Positions 1 to 8,311 of a stretch of 64,000 nt of DNA are shown one piece after another. Numbering within the stretch: the first letter of the stretch is position 1; the number at the start of each line of letters is the position of its first letter. The notes under the pieces are model-generated. The model searched no databases. It saw only the letters and a list, made by a program, of their open reading frames with translations, and had not been told where the DNA came from. The DNA comes from an uncultured Methanolobus sp. Lineage in GTDB: Archaea > Halobacteriota > Methanosarcinia > Methanosarcinales > Methanosarcinaceae. Location of the stretch: NCBI RefSeq assembly GCF_963665675.1, contig NZ_OY762425.1:1-64000 (forward strand), written 5' to 3'. The translations under genes and the position numbers were made by a program.

Positions 1-851
1 TACTAAATACTGCAAAGAATCTTGAAAAGCATGGATGGGATGTAGATTACATCAGTGTCGATCCGGAAGGCATACTTGACCTTGAAGAACTTAAAGCTAA
101 GATTCGTGACGATACCATCATTGTTTCAATTCAACATGCCAACCAGGAGATCGGCACAGTTCAGGACATTGTTGCAATTGCAAAGATATGCAGAGAAAAT
201 GATGTACTCTTCCATACTGACGCCACACACAGTTACATGAGAGTCCCAATAGATGTAACAAAAATACCGGTTGACATGATATCTATGTCCGCCCACACAA
301 TTCACGGACCAAGAGGAGTTGGAGCATTATATATACGCAAGGACACTCCACTTGAAAAATGGATGGATGGAGGATTCCAGGAGTCAAACCGGCGTGCTGG
401 TCTTGAAAATATCCCCGGAGCCGTAGGGTTTGCAAAAGCTGTTGAGCTTGTTAAGGATAAGGAAACTGAGTTTCTGACATCACTAAGAGATTACACAATA
501 AAGAGAGTGTTCGAAGAGATTCCGCATGTAACACTTAACGGAAGCAAGAATCAGAGAACTCCACATAATGCAAACATAACCTTCCATTACGTAGAGGGTG
601 AATCCATGACCCTGCACCTTGATATGAGAGGATTTGCAGTAAGCACCGGTTCTGCATGTTTCAGCCGTTCACTGGAAGCCAGCCATGTAATACTCGGTAT
701 TGGCGGTGACCATGAAAGAGCACACGGTTCCATCAGATTCACATTCGGACGCTATAACAGCATGAACGATGTGGATGCAGTGGTAGATGCGATCAAAGAA
801 ATAGTAAAGCAACTCAGGGAAATAAGTCCCCTGTACAATAAAGAGGCATGA
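1..851 (+). CDS. NifS/IscS-like cysteine desulfurase homologue lacking the PLP lysine (5' end outside window)
   Basis: This is a class V aminotransferase-fold protein whose N-terminus lies before the window; the open frame runs from base 3. The family removes sulfur from cysteine for Fe-S cluster assembly. Visible family landmarks are HANQEIGT, HTDAT (the PLP-contacting Asp), a C-terminal GSACFSRS loop carrying the sulfur-accepting Cys (codon 657-659) and SIRFTFGRYN. The position that normally carries the Schiff-base lysine (SxHKxxGPKG) reads SAHTIHGPRG, with Thr encoded at 297-299, so ordinary desulfurase chemistry is doubtful. It lies 9 bp upstream of the scaffold gene iscU, so the two are surely one operon. 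Archaeoglobus fulgidus IscS also lacks this lysine, which suggests a natural archaeal variant rather than decay. Confident in family, unsure of activity. Confidence 0.9.
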   Translation, partial: LNTAKNLEKHGWDVDYISVDPEGILDLEELKAKIRDDTIIVSIQHANQEIGTVQDIVAIAKICRENDVLFHTDATHSYMRVPIDVTKIPVDMISMSAHTIHGPRGVGALYIRKDTPLEKWMDGGFQESNRRAGLENIPGAVGFAKAVELVKDKETEFLTSLRDYTIKRVFEEIPHVTLNGSKNQRTPHNANITFHYVEGESMTLHLDMRGFAVSTGSACFSRSLEASHVILGIGGDHERAHGSIRFTFGRYNSMNDVDAVVDAIKEIVKQLREISPLYNKEA

Positions 852-860
852 GGTGAGAAG

Positions 861-1496
861 ATGAAATTCCCATACACAGAAAAGGTGCTTGAACATTTTA
901 AGAATCCACGTAATGTAGGTAAACTGGAGAATCCCGATGGAAAAGGACTGGAAGGCAGCCCTGCATGTGGTGATATGGTTGCTGTCTACCTCCAGGTGAA
1001 CCCTGATACACAGGTGATTGAGGACATTAAATTCGAGTCATACGGATGTGCTTCTAATATCGCAACAGCTTCCATAATTACTGAACTTGCTAAAGGCAAG
1101 ACAATCGAGGAAGCTAAGAAGATAAGCTGGCAGGAAGCCACTGAAGAACTTGGAGGACTTCCACCTGTAAAAGCACACTGTTCAGTACTGGCGGTAGAAG
1201 GACTTCGTGCAGCCATAAGGGATTATGAGGAAAAGCACGGCCTTGTAAGCGAACAGGAGCCAACCACTGTGGATGTGATCAGAAGCAGGTTGAAGCATGT
1301 GATGAATCCAATGGCCGGACTTGATATTATCAGAACTGAACTGGTCACTAAAATGGAGGTCAATGACGGTGTTGTAAGGGTACTTATAGACCTGCCATCC
1401 AATCACCAGTTTGCAGCAAATATCAAAGAAGAGGTCACCGAGAAGCTTGAATCTCTCTGGGATGTCGAAGAAGTGAATGTTGTCTTTACTGAATAA
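861..1496 (+). CDS. iscU: IscU-type Fe-S scaffold fused to a DUF59/MIP18-like domain
   Basis: The protein has 211 residues. Residues 1-125 are an IscU/NifU N-terminal scaffold with the three cluster ligands Cys36 (ACGD, with Asp38), Cys63 (YGCAS) and Cys107 (AHCSV). Residues about 135-211 resemble the DUF59/MIP18 (SufT/PaaD-like) fold, with VDVIRSRLKHVMNPMAGLDI followed by alternating beta segments. Scaffold proteins build [2Fe-2S] clusters on sulfur delivered by the desulfurase. A good ribosome site (GGTGAG, 851-856) fits the ATG at 861. The scaffold-DUF59 fusion suggests that assembly and delivery to targets are coupled in one polypeptide, but that coupling is inferred. Confidence 0.92.
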   Translation: MKFPYTEKVLEHFKNPRNVGKLENPDGKGLEGSPACGDMVAVYLQVNPDTQVIEDIKFESYGCASNIATASIITELAKGKTIEEAKKISWQEATEELGGLPPVKAHCSVLAVEGLRAAIRDYEEKHGLVSEQEPTTVDVIRSRLKHVMNPMAGLDIIRTELVTKMEVNDGVVRVLIDLPSNHQFAANIKEEVTEKLESLWDVEEVNVVFTE

Positions 1497-1523
1497 GATA
1501 ACATTTAAGCCATTTTCTTTTTA

Positions 1524-1991
1524 TTACTCAACATCTGCTATAATCACAACATAATTTTTCCCATACTTTTTAGCACATTTCGGACAGGTAGTATACCACA
1601 TGAACCATTTCTTAATTTCATAACCCTGTTCCTTTGCGTAGGCTTCAAAATCATCACACCATTTTTTAGTGTCCTTGAATGGACCTTCATATACCTTGCT
1701 CAGGAATTTGCCGCTTATTGTTATATTATTGGCACTTGGAATATGTTTATTAACTGCCAGATACACATCCATGTTCCATTTTGATGTGTGATCCGAAAGG
1801 CAGAGATTATCAACGATGCCTGCTCCTGCATCCCTGACTTTCCTGTCAAGTTTTCTCATTACTCCGCCAAAATTAATCGGCATATAAAAAAGAGTCAATA
1901 CCTTATCTTTTATGAATTTCTTGTCATTCCACTCAAGTAACTTAGCATCCCATGGTGCGGGATCGAATCTTGGACAACATTCTTCTTCCAT
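1524..1991 (-). CDS. conserved hypothetical protein with N-terminal CCPRFDP motif
   Basis: This 155-residue cytosolic protein starts MEEECCPRFDPAPWD and ends with a CPKCAKKYGKNY segment. The N-terminal CCPRFDP-type motif recurs in a family found in bacteria and methanogens that is often auto-labelled hydrolase; I see no catalytic motif that justifies that name. The single CxxC near the C-terminus and the paired N-terminal Cys could bind a metal together. It converges on iscU with a 27-bp gap. The start ATG at 1991 has a purine-rich GGGGGTAA leader 8 bases upstream. Function unknown. Confidence 0.75.
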   Translation of the reverse strand: MEEECCPRFDPAPWDAKLLEWNDKKFIKDKVLTLFYMPINFGGVMRKLDRKVRDAGAGIVDNLCLSDHTSKWNMDVYLAVNKHIPSANNITISGKFLSKVYEGPFKDTKKWCDDFEAYAKEQGYEIKKWFMWYTTCPKCAKKYGKNYVVIIADVE

Positions 1992-2144
1992 GGAAATTAC
2001 CCCCTTCCAGTTAGATAATTGAACTTTGATGTTACATATATAAAAACAGTGCGTTTTAAATCAAGATATATTTCGTTTTGAATTTGGATCATGCTATCCA
2101 GCTGCATTACGATTCTTTTTTAAACAATTATGTTCAATAAAACA

Positions 2145-2253
2145 GGGAAGATGAAAAATAACTGCATTCATCATTTAAAGAACATTTATTATATACTAGT
2201 GAGGTAAATAGATGGTGGGAAGATGAAAAATAACTGCATTCATCATTTAAAGA
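2145..2253. repeat. 37-bp perfect direct repeat upstream of the RNase III gene
   Basis: The same 37 bases occur at 2145-2181 and 2217-2253, offset by 72 bp. The unit begins GGGAAGATGAAAAATAACTG. The intervening 35 bp contain TTTATTATATACTAG, a possible box A. The second copy ends 9 bases before the GTG start at 2263 and supplies the weak ribosome site AGAGG. It looks like a recent partial tandem duplication of the promoter/leader. Confidence 0.9.
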
Positions 2254-2262
2254 GGCAAAAAA

Positions 2263-3084
2263 GTGAGAGTAAATCCTGACCTGAGTGTTAATGAGTCAGA
2301 TATTGAAGAGTTCCAGGCCATCATTGGTTTTAAATTCAGGGACAAAAGCTACCTCGTCCAGGCGCTCCTGCATGGCTCGCTTTTCAGTGGAGATAAAGAA
2401 AAACTGAGTGATTTCAGGAAAGCTAACGGACTTGAGAATAAGGACTATGAGAAACTTGAATACCTGGGAGATTCGGTGCTTGGCCTTATAATTGCAGAAC
2501 ATGCATTTCATGACAATGACATAAATGAATATGCAAAGTCAAAGGGACTAACCATAGAAGGAGTTGCCACTAAAATCAGGACTGTGCTGGTGTCTAATGA
2601 AAGTCTCAAACCGGTGGCAAAAAAGATCAAACTTTCCCGTTTCGTTCTTTCCGAGGAACATGTGAATATCAATGGAAAATTATCCGATATCATTGAAGCA
2701 CTTATTGGTGCTATTTACATTGATGGAGGCTTTGACAGTGTACATAATAAGGATGGGAGCACAGGTAACTATTCTGTTACAAAAGAATTTGTTTATCGGT
2801 TCTTTGACATTGAAAATGCTCTTGAAAAAATAGCTGCTTCAAATCCAAAAGGAATTATACAGGAAATGTTTCACCAGAATGGACTGGGAAACCCAATCTA
2901 CAAAGTGATTGAAGAAGAAGGACCTGACCACAACAAACAATTTACTGTTGGGCTTTACCTGAGTGATAAATTGCTTGCGATAGGTTCCGGAAACAGTAAA
3001 AGAAATGCTGAGAAAGCAGCAGCAGATCTGCATTTGAAACATTTGCAGGACGACTCATCCGAAAAATCACAAGATATGGAGTGA
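2263..3084 (+). CDS. rnc: Ribonuclease III
   Basis: This bacterial-type class 1 RNase III cleaves double-stranded RNA. The 273 residues carry an endonuclease domain (about 15-165) and a C-terminal double-stranded-RNA-binding domain (about 195-265, ending in a typical KRNAEKAAADLHLKHL helix). The signature KLEYLGDSVLG supplies Glu66 and Asp70, and SDIIEALIGAIYIDGG supplies Asp142 and Glu145, so all four metal ligands are present. An insertion of about 20 residues (43-62) precedes the signature. The start is GTG at 2263, placed by AGAGG at 2251-2255. RNase III is uncommon in archaea, so horizontal acquisition is likely, although base composition matches the neighbours. Confidence 0.93.
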   Translation: MRVNPDLSVNESDIEEFQAIIGFKFRDKSYLVQALLHGSLFSGDKEKLSDFRKANGLENKDYEKLEYLGDSVLGLIIAEHAFHDNDINEYAKSKGLTIEGVATKIRTVLVSNESLKPVAKKIKLSRFVLSEEHVNINGKLSDIIEALIGAIYIDGGFDSVHNKDGSTGNYSVTKEFVYRFFDIENALEKIAASNPKGIIQEMFHQNGLGNPIYKVIEEEGPDHNKQFTVGLYLSDKLLAIGSGNSKRNAEKAAADLHLKHLQDDSSEKSQDME

Positions 3085-3280
3085 AATACACCCTTTATTA
3101 TTTTCAACGCGCAACAAGTATTTTTACAATCCATATGCCCCAGCAATAATTATAAATAAATCATCACTATTTTTCATTACAATGTTTCGACTAGTAGTCA
3201 CTATAAATGTGCAGATGAAGGAGAAAATTGAATATTTGTACATTTGAAACATGCATTAAATTGAAGGTGGTAATAAAAAA

Positions 3281-3835
3281 ATGCTTTATCCAAATCCCCA
3301 GAACCAGCATCCTAAGATAAGTGAAACAGCGTGGATATCTGAAAATGCAGTAATTGTAGGTGATGTTACAATAGGAGAGAATGTTTATGTGGCCCACAAT
3401 GTCATAATCAGGGCCGATGAACCCGGATCATCTATTGTTATCGGGAACAATTGTAATGTCCAGGATGCCGTCATTATACACGGGCTTGGAGGTTCAAAAG
3501 TCGATGTCAAAGATAACACTTCGCTTGCACATGGCTGTATCGTACATGGACCCTGTACAATAGGAAAAGGATGTTTTGTTGGATTTGGAGCCGTTGTTTT
3601 TGACTGCAAAATAGGAGAGAATGTGGTCATTCTGCATAATTCTACTGTCAGGGCCGTGAATATACCATCGTGCAAGGTAGTAGATGACGGACAGGTTATT
3701 ACCAAGCAAAAACTGGTGGAAGAACTTGATGATATCTGCCTTAATCTTGAAAAATTTAAGACATCTGTCGTTGATGCAAATCTTGAACTGGTGGAAGGAT
3801 ACTGCAGGCTGACACAAGGCGCTGATTGTGAGTAA
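3281..3835 (+). CDS. gamma-class carbonic anhydrase-like hexapeptide-repeat protein
   Basis: The 184 residues form a left-handed beta-helix built of [IV]G-type hexapeptide turns (about 10-135) with a C-terminal helix. Residues matching the zinc site of Methanosarcina gamma carbonic anhydrase are present: His67 (VIIHGL), His84 and His89 (AHGCIVH), with Arg44 (IIRADEP) and Gln61/Asp62. The family hydrates CO2, is often trimeric, and may use Fe or Zn. There is no signal peptide and no acidic proton-shuttle loop, so it is closer to the CamH/intracellular subgroup. GGTGG at 3266-3270 serves the ATG at 3281. An upstream TATAAATA near 3151 could be its promoter. Confidence 0.85.
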   Translation: MLYPNPQNQHPKISETAWISENAVIVGDVTIGENVYVAHNVIIRADEPGSSIVIGNNCNVQDAVIIHGLGGSKVDVKDNTSLAHGCIVHGPCTIGKGCFVGFGAVVFDCKIGENVVILHNSTVRAVNIPSCKVVDDGQVITKQKLVEELDDICLNLEKFKTSVVDANLELVEGYCRLTQGADCE

Positions 3836-3866
3836 AGGCAATCAAGGCACATAGATATTAATGACT

Positions 3867-4395
3867 TTACTTTTTATGTAGGCAGTAGACCAGTTCCACG
3901 ATACCTGATTTATATTCCTGTGATGAACTTAGGTCAAGCCTGATGTTTTTCTCAATGTTACTGAAGAGAGGTATTCCTTTCCCAAGAATAATTGGTTGTA
4001 TTGCAATCCTCATTTCATTGATAAGTCCTTTATTAAGAATAGGAGATATTATAGAAGAACCGCCGACAATCCATATGTACCCACCGGTTCCAATAATCAG
4101 ATTCTCTGTGACGCTTACCGGGTCATTTGAAAATAAACACTTTGTCATTAATCTTTTCATTTTCAGGATAAGGATCCTGGGTTGTGAAAACATAGCATTC
4201 TTTTTCTTCATACGGCCACTTCCCAAAATCAAGCACCTGTTTGTAGGTTTTATGTCCCATGAGCAGGATATCTGTTTTGGCAAGGAAGCTATCAAAATCA
4301 TATTCATCTTCACCCAGCAGCCAGTCAACATTACCATCTTCATCCGCAATATAGCCATCAAGGCTACATGTTATTAGCAATATTACATCACGCAT
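3867..4395 (-). pseudogene. dihydrofolate reductase/RibD-C family protein, frameshifted
   Basis: Two overlapping minus-strand frames together encode one reductase of about 175 residues. The 5' part starts MRDVILLITCSLDGYIADED and includes LMGHKTYKQVLDFG. The 3' part continues from PVSVTENL through TGGYIWIVGGSSIISPILNKG and ILGKGIPLF to the end. Removing one base from the T-rich stretch near 4122-4135 would restore one frame. The fold belongs to NADPH-dependent reductases of the RibD C-terminal/YyaP group; substrates of stand-alone members are unknown. It may be inactive, or the shift may be a sequencing error. Confidence 0.8.
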
Positions 4396-4674
4396 TTAAT
4401 CTCCACTCTTTGTCAGTATTCTCATTTCATCTACTTAATGAAACTGGCAGATAATGACGAAGATAAATCTATCATGTCAGCATTTGTGTAAACTGCAGGA
4501 CTGTTTCAGAGACTTGTATTATTAAACTTGCATCATTAAATATCTGGAACCTGAAAAAACTACATGGAAAAACGAATAGCAACACATACGGGAAAATGAA
4601 TTCATCAAAGACTTGAACAGTAGCATTAACCACTGATTCATTTGTAACTTTTCAATGATATATGCTACGTCAAT

Positions 4675-4833
4675 TCAAGTATGGACTTTTTTGCATAAAT
4701 TCATATATGTTTCATTTTTATCCTTTTTAACAAGTTCTTCTATCCAGGCCATTCCTCCGCCCTGATTTATGCGGAAAGCAAGCTCATTGAAAAGTTCGAT
4801 TTCATCCTCACTAAAGTATATTAATTTCCCCAT
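4675..4833 (-). CDS. small hypothetical protein (52 aa)
   Basis: The frame begins MGKLIYFSEDEIELFNELAF and ends KNLCKKVHT-like (NLCKKVHT). A strong ribosome site, AGGGAAGGA, sits about 7 bases upstream of the ATG. The peptide is acidic-amphipathic, with a GGGMAW loop and no membrane segment. It stands alone: 4396-4674 and 4834-5042 hold nothing else I can identify apart from AT-rich promoter-like sequence. The ribosome site and codon use argue for a real gene; the function is unknown. Confidence 0.5.
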   Translation of the reverse strand: MGKLIYFSEDEIELFNELAFRINQGGGMAWIEELVKKDKNETYMNLCKKVHT

Positions 4834-5042
4834 TTTTCATTCCTTCCCTATGAGAGATTAAATAAGCTTTTAGTTATTTATTCTATTTATATGGTAGGAT
4901 TTGACTAATATATGTTATCTAAATTACAAAAGATTGTAATCTATTATAGTTAGCACCGTTTCCTTATGTTGGTTAATGATGCTGATTATTTTCAAGACCG
5001 TTATGATTTACTAGTAAAATAAAAAATAAAGACACTAATCTA

Positions 5043-5471
5043 TCAGGTTAGTGCATATGGGAATTCTTTGATTTTCCATTCATCTTCCTGCTTAACAAGA
5101 TTTATCTCTTTTGTTACTTCATTATATTCAGGTTCAAGTTCAATGAAATTCTTAAGTGAGAATTTAATAGCAACCGAAGACTCATTAACAAGCACATCGA
5201 CTACCGCCGTATTCTCACTAACATATTCGTTGGTCACTTCCATGAACTCATACTTATCAGGATTTACATCCTTGCAGATATCTATATAATCAGAAAGAGA
5301 GTTCTCTTCTTTGTAAGCTACAGACATCATATCATAACAGGCATCATAATTTTCCTGACTGAATTCTGACGCAAATTTTTCCACGGTTTTTGTAGGAGTA
5401 CTTCCGATACCTGCACAACCAGCTGTCAGAAGAGAGAGTAACAAAATAGAGATTATTATTTGTTTTTTCAT
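5043..5471 (-). CDS. lipoprotein, DUF4878-like
   Basis: The 142-residue protein starts MKKQIIISILLLSLLTAGCA: a lipoprotein signal with lipobox LTAGC and lipidated Cys19, so it should be anchored on the outer face of the membrane. The mature part (KTVEKFASEFSQENYDACYD onward) has the helix-plus-beta pattern of the DUF4878/NTF2-like group that ends with an EDEWKIKEF strand. The ATG at 5471 is preferred over the longer upstream frame because GAGGTG lies 6 bases upstream. Function unknown; a monocistronic gene. Confidence 0.8.
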   Translation of the reverse strand: MKKQIIISILLLSLLTAGCAGIGSTPTKTVEKFASEFSQENYDACYDMMSVAYKEENSLSDYIDICKDVNPDKYEFMEVTNEYVSENTAVVDVLVNESSVAIKFSLKNFIELEPEYNEVTKEINLVKQEDEWKIKEFPYALT

Positions 5472-5550
5472 AACCACACCTCGTTTAAAGTTATATTGCA
5501 ACAAAGATTGAACCTTTTTGTATAAATGTGCAACCGTAAAAAGCAGCAAT

Positions 5551-5785
5551 CATATTCACCGTAGATCATGAATAAGTTTAGTTATCCCGAAGGGGCCGGT
5601 GAAGCCGGCATTTTCCCACAAAATGAAACAAAATAATCTGCATAATACCCTGGAACGTTTTCTGCACAGAACTTCTGTAGGACCATCCGTGTGACTACAA
5701 TAATCTCCGGATCAACATTCTGTACAGTATTATGGGAATGTGCAGTCTTTGGCGGATGCTTACTTTGGTTTTAACTTGCTGGTTT
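5551..5785 (+). repeat. MITE-like element, copy A (end-truncated)
   Basis: This copy shares the internal core ATCCCGAAGGGGCCGG...GCCGGC...TTTTCCCACAA and the distal GGAATGTGC...GGCGGATGC...CACTTTG-type block with four other copies in the window. Both terminal inverted repeats are missing or too degraded to place. It fills the gap between the acetolactate-synthase-like gene and the lipoprotein gene. Confidence 0.8.
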
Positions 5786-7510
5786 TTAAGATTCGTCTCC
5801 AACTTGTTTAATATACGGACCAAGTATCATATCCTTATAAGCTCCACCTGCCGGAACCTTTGGATAGAGTATCTCTTCCCTGTCCGTGCAGACTTCAAGG
5901 AAACACGGTCCTTCTGAGTTCAGGAAAGCTTCCATCCCATCTTTCAGGTCTTGTCTGTCCTTTATCCTTTCTGCAAAAGCAAACCCGAATGACTCTGCAA
6001 TGTCAGCAAATTGAACGTCCTTTGGCCTCTGGGTTCCTGTTCTTTTTCCATCATAAGCAACGTCCTGCAGGTTCATAACCATTCCATCACTCCTGTTGTT
6101 GAGCATAAGTATCTTAATTGGCAGGTCAAGCGATGCAATAGTGTGCAGCTCTCCCAGATTCATCCGCAGACTTCCATCACCGTCTATTGCTATGACCCTT
6201 GCTTCTGGGTTAGCAAAATGGACACCGATTGATGTTGGCATGGAAAAGCCCATTGTTCCAAAGGAACCTGATGTCATGAAGGACTTTGCTTTCTGCATTG
6301 GAAGATACTGTGCTGCAAGCATCTGATGGTTTCCGACACCTGTGGTTATCTTTGTGTTGCCATCAATATAGTTTGACAGCAGTGACATGACTTCAGCAGA
6401 CTGGATATGTTCGGACCGCCGGTTGTAGTTCAGTGGCCAGGACCTTTTCAGGAATCCGGCACGCTTTTGCCATTCGTGAATATTCAATGTTATGTTATGT
6501 TTTTTGGCATAATTAAGCAGGTCCATTATAGCTGTGGCAGCATCACCGATAAATGAGAATTTTGGTCCTCTTTCTATCTTTATCTGATGCATCTTCTCAG
6601 GATTGATATCTATGTAGGCTATGTCAGTTCCGATAGCAAAACCGACCTTTTCCGCAACCCTGTCATCCCAGCGGACACCGATGGCAAAGAAGAAATCGTT
6701 CTCCTGAATAAGCATGTTTGCATAAGGTGTGCCAAACATTCCCAGCATTCCAAGATTGAGGTCATCCCTTGCATCAACAACTCCCTTTGCCATTAGTGTA
6801 TTAACTGAGGGTATACCGAAGTATTCATTGAACTTACGGATTGCCTGACTTCCTGCTTCAGAATTGAGACCTCCTCCAAGATAGAGAAGTGGTCTTTTTG
6901 AATTCAGGAACAACTGGAAAAAGTCAGCACATTGTTCTTCGCATAGATGCCTGTCATCATGATAGCTTTCCTCGAACCTTATGACGTTCATATCCAGGTA
7001 TTCGTGCATCTTCTGCTGTTTGTCCAGTGGAATATCTATGACAACAGGCCCGGGTTTTCCAGACTTTGCAAAGTAGTAAGCATCCTTGACAATAGCTTCG
7101 AGGTCATCACCATCAGAAACCAGCATAACCTTCTTTGCAGCATCCCCGAAGACTCCTTCGACATTGATATGCTGGAATGAGTCGGTGCCTATCTTATGAG
7201 CAGGGACCTGCCCTGCAAAAACAAGCAGAGGAATGCTGTCACCATAAGCATCAGCAACACTGGTCAGCGTGTTGGTAATTGCAGGTCCGGATGTGACTAT
7301 AGCTACACCGACATCACCTGATGACCGGGAATAACCGGCAGCACTAAACGCCGCTGACTGCTCGTTTGAATTAATAACTATCTCTATGTCACTCTTTTCA
7401 AGTGCATGGAAAACCGGCAGTATCGCCGCTCCGGTATACCCGAAGATTTGTTTGACCCCGAGGTCCTCCAGACTTTTAACTAATATTTCTGCTCCATTCA
7501 TTTCTTCCAT
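5786..7510 (-). CDS. thiamine-diphosphate enzyme, acetolactate synthase large-subunit-like
   Basis: The 574 residues show the three domains of the family: ThDP pyrimidine-binding (about 1-170, catalytic Glu50 in NSNEQSAAF), a central domain (about 190-325) and ThDP pyrophosphate-binding (about 385-540, with GDGSLRMNLGEL...NN). Acetolactate synthase joins two pyruvates for branched-chain amino acid synthesis. Differences from classical IlvB are visible: GYTGAAI replaces GYPGGAV, and the region after NNRSDGMVM is divergent. No ilvN regulatory subunit or ilvC is adjacent, so a related 2-oxoacid decarboxylase is possible. ATG 7510 is chosen over an upstream start because GGAG lies 9 bases ahead. 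7511-7740 shows only a degenerate upstream region. Confidence 0.85.
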   Translation of the reverse strand: MEEMNGAEILVKSLEDLGVKQIFGYTGAAILPVFHALEKSDIEIVINSNEQSAAFSAAGYSRSSGDVGVAIVTSGPAITNTLTSVADAYGDSIPLLVFAGQVPAHKIGTDSFQHINVEGVFGDAAKKVMLVSDGDDLEAIVKDAYYFAKSGKPGPVVIDIPLDKQQKMHEYLDMNVIRFEESYHDDRHLCEEQCADFFQLFLNSKRPLLYLGGGLNSEAGSQAIRKFNEYFGIPSVNTLMAKGVVDARDDLNLGMLGMFGTPYANMLIQENDFFFAIGVRWDDRVAEKVGFAIGTDIAYIDINPEKMHQIKIERGPKFSFIGDAATAIMDLLNYAKKHNITLNIHEWQKRAGFLKRSWPLNYNRRSEHIQSAEVMSLLSNYIDGNTKITTGVGNHQMLAAQYLPMQKAKSFMTSGSFGTMGFSMPTSIGVHFANPEARVIAIDGDGSLRMNLGELHTIASLDLPIKILMLNNRSDGMVMNLQDVAYDGKRTGTQRPKDVQFADIAESFGFAFAERIKDRQDLKDGMEAFLNSEGPCFLEVCTDREEILYPKVPAGGAYKDMILGPYIKQVGDES

Positions 7511-7740
7511 TATAAGTCTCCGTGAAAGAAACGATCCCGGCACAGGACACACTATTCAGTAATGTTATCATAAAACAGCGCACTTGAACCAGAAAAGTTT
7601 CTTTTGTTAGTTCAAGCGTGTAGCACTACCACTACTACAGACACATTGCGTAAAGTGTGAGTTGTGGTAGAGTTAGACATTTGTTTAGGATTGGAGGAGG
7701 AGGTATTTAAGAGTGTTGGGAACATGTAAAGCGACATGAT

Positions 7741-8088
7741 TCACTTATACCATTCTTCTGGAATTAGCTTATTTCCGTTTCTCCATTCGTCTACTTCGTG
7801 TACTCCTTCTATTCCACCATAAATGCCTCTATTAGCATAATCAAGGACAATGCATTGCCAATTCCACTCATTTTTTAGAACGGATGCAGCCAACGTTTTA
7901 AACATATTTTTTACTGCAATTGCATCATTATCATTGCTCAATACAGATATACTTAAATCTCTGACACTTAATTTTGGAGGAACTTCCTTATATTTACTTT
8001 CAATATCAAGAGTACTTAAGTACCTCAATGGTTTTTGAGAAAGTTTTTCTGTAGCAACAGAGGAGAAAGCTCCCTCCTCTGTCCTCAA
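7741..8088 (-). pseudogene. C-terminal remnant, possibly of a DUF3732-type ABC ATPase
   Basis: The frame can be read for 115 residues, but its first 11 codons lie in a hairpin and repeat shared with 9594, so it has no credible start. The body (AIAVKNMFKTLAASVL, QCIVLDYANRGI, VDEWRNGNKLIPEEWYK) resembles the end of DUF3732-type ATPases, where an I[IV]xDHA strand is followed by a WR.G..LIP.EW tail. The ATPase at 16614-18569 ends with TDHAD and WFYGNKLI in the same order. No Walker motifs remain. I read it as the broken 3' end of a second such ATPase; the homology is by eye only. Confidence 0.4.
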
Positions 8089-8212
8089 AAAACTTACTCG
8101 AAAGCAATTCCATCTACATACAGTGTGTAACCGTTCAGGTCAGTGTTTTCGGTACTCCCACACAGTTCTGTAATGTAGCTGTCAGCGGTCTGTGTTTATT
8201 GCACTTGTGTAC
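8055..8212 (-). pseudogene. C-terminal relic of a surface protein (DUF4353-like), copy 1
   Basis: On the minus strand the sequence reads ADSYITELCGSTENTDLNGY then TLYVDGIAFE and stop (8094-8096). The same ending occurs at 9634. The pattern (W.L.GDSY...NIDLNGYTLYVDG) resembles the C-terminal part of carbohydrate-binding, beta-helical surface proteins of the DUF4353 type. No start or upstream coding remains. Confidence 0.6.
8057..8082 (-). terminator. hairpin after the surface-protein relic
   Basis: ACAGAGGAG (8057-8065) and CTCCTCTGT (8074-8082) form a 9-bp perfect stem with an 8-base loop, just past the stop of the relic on the minus strand. A degenerate version follows the second relic at about 9596. 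Confidence 0.6.
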
Positions 8213-8311
8213 GCAGATCCTTCTGCAAGACTCAGCATCATTTTTATGAATTTCAATCAAATTGTTCTCAAAATTGAAATATCATTAAAACAAAAGAGTA
8301 AGTGAATTATC

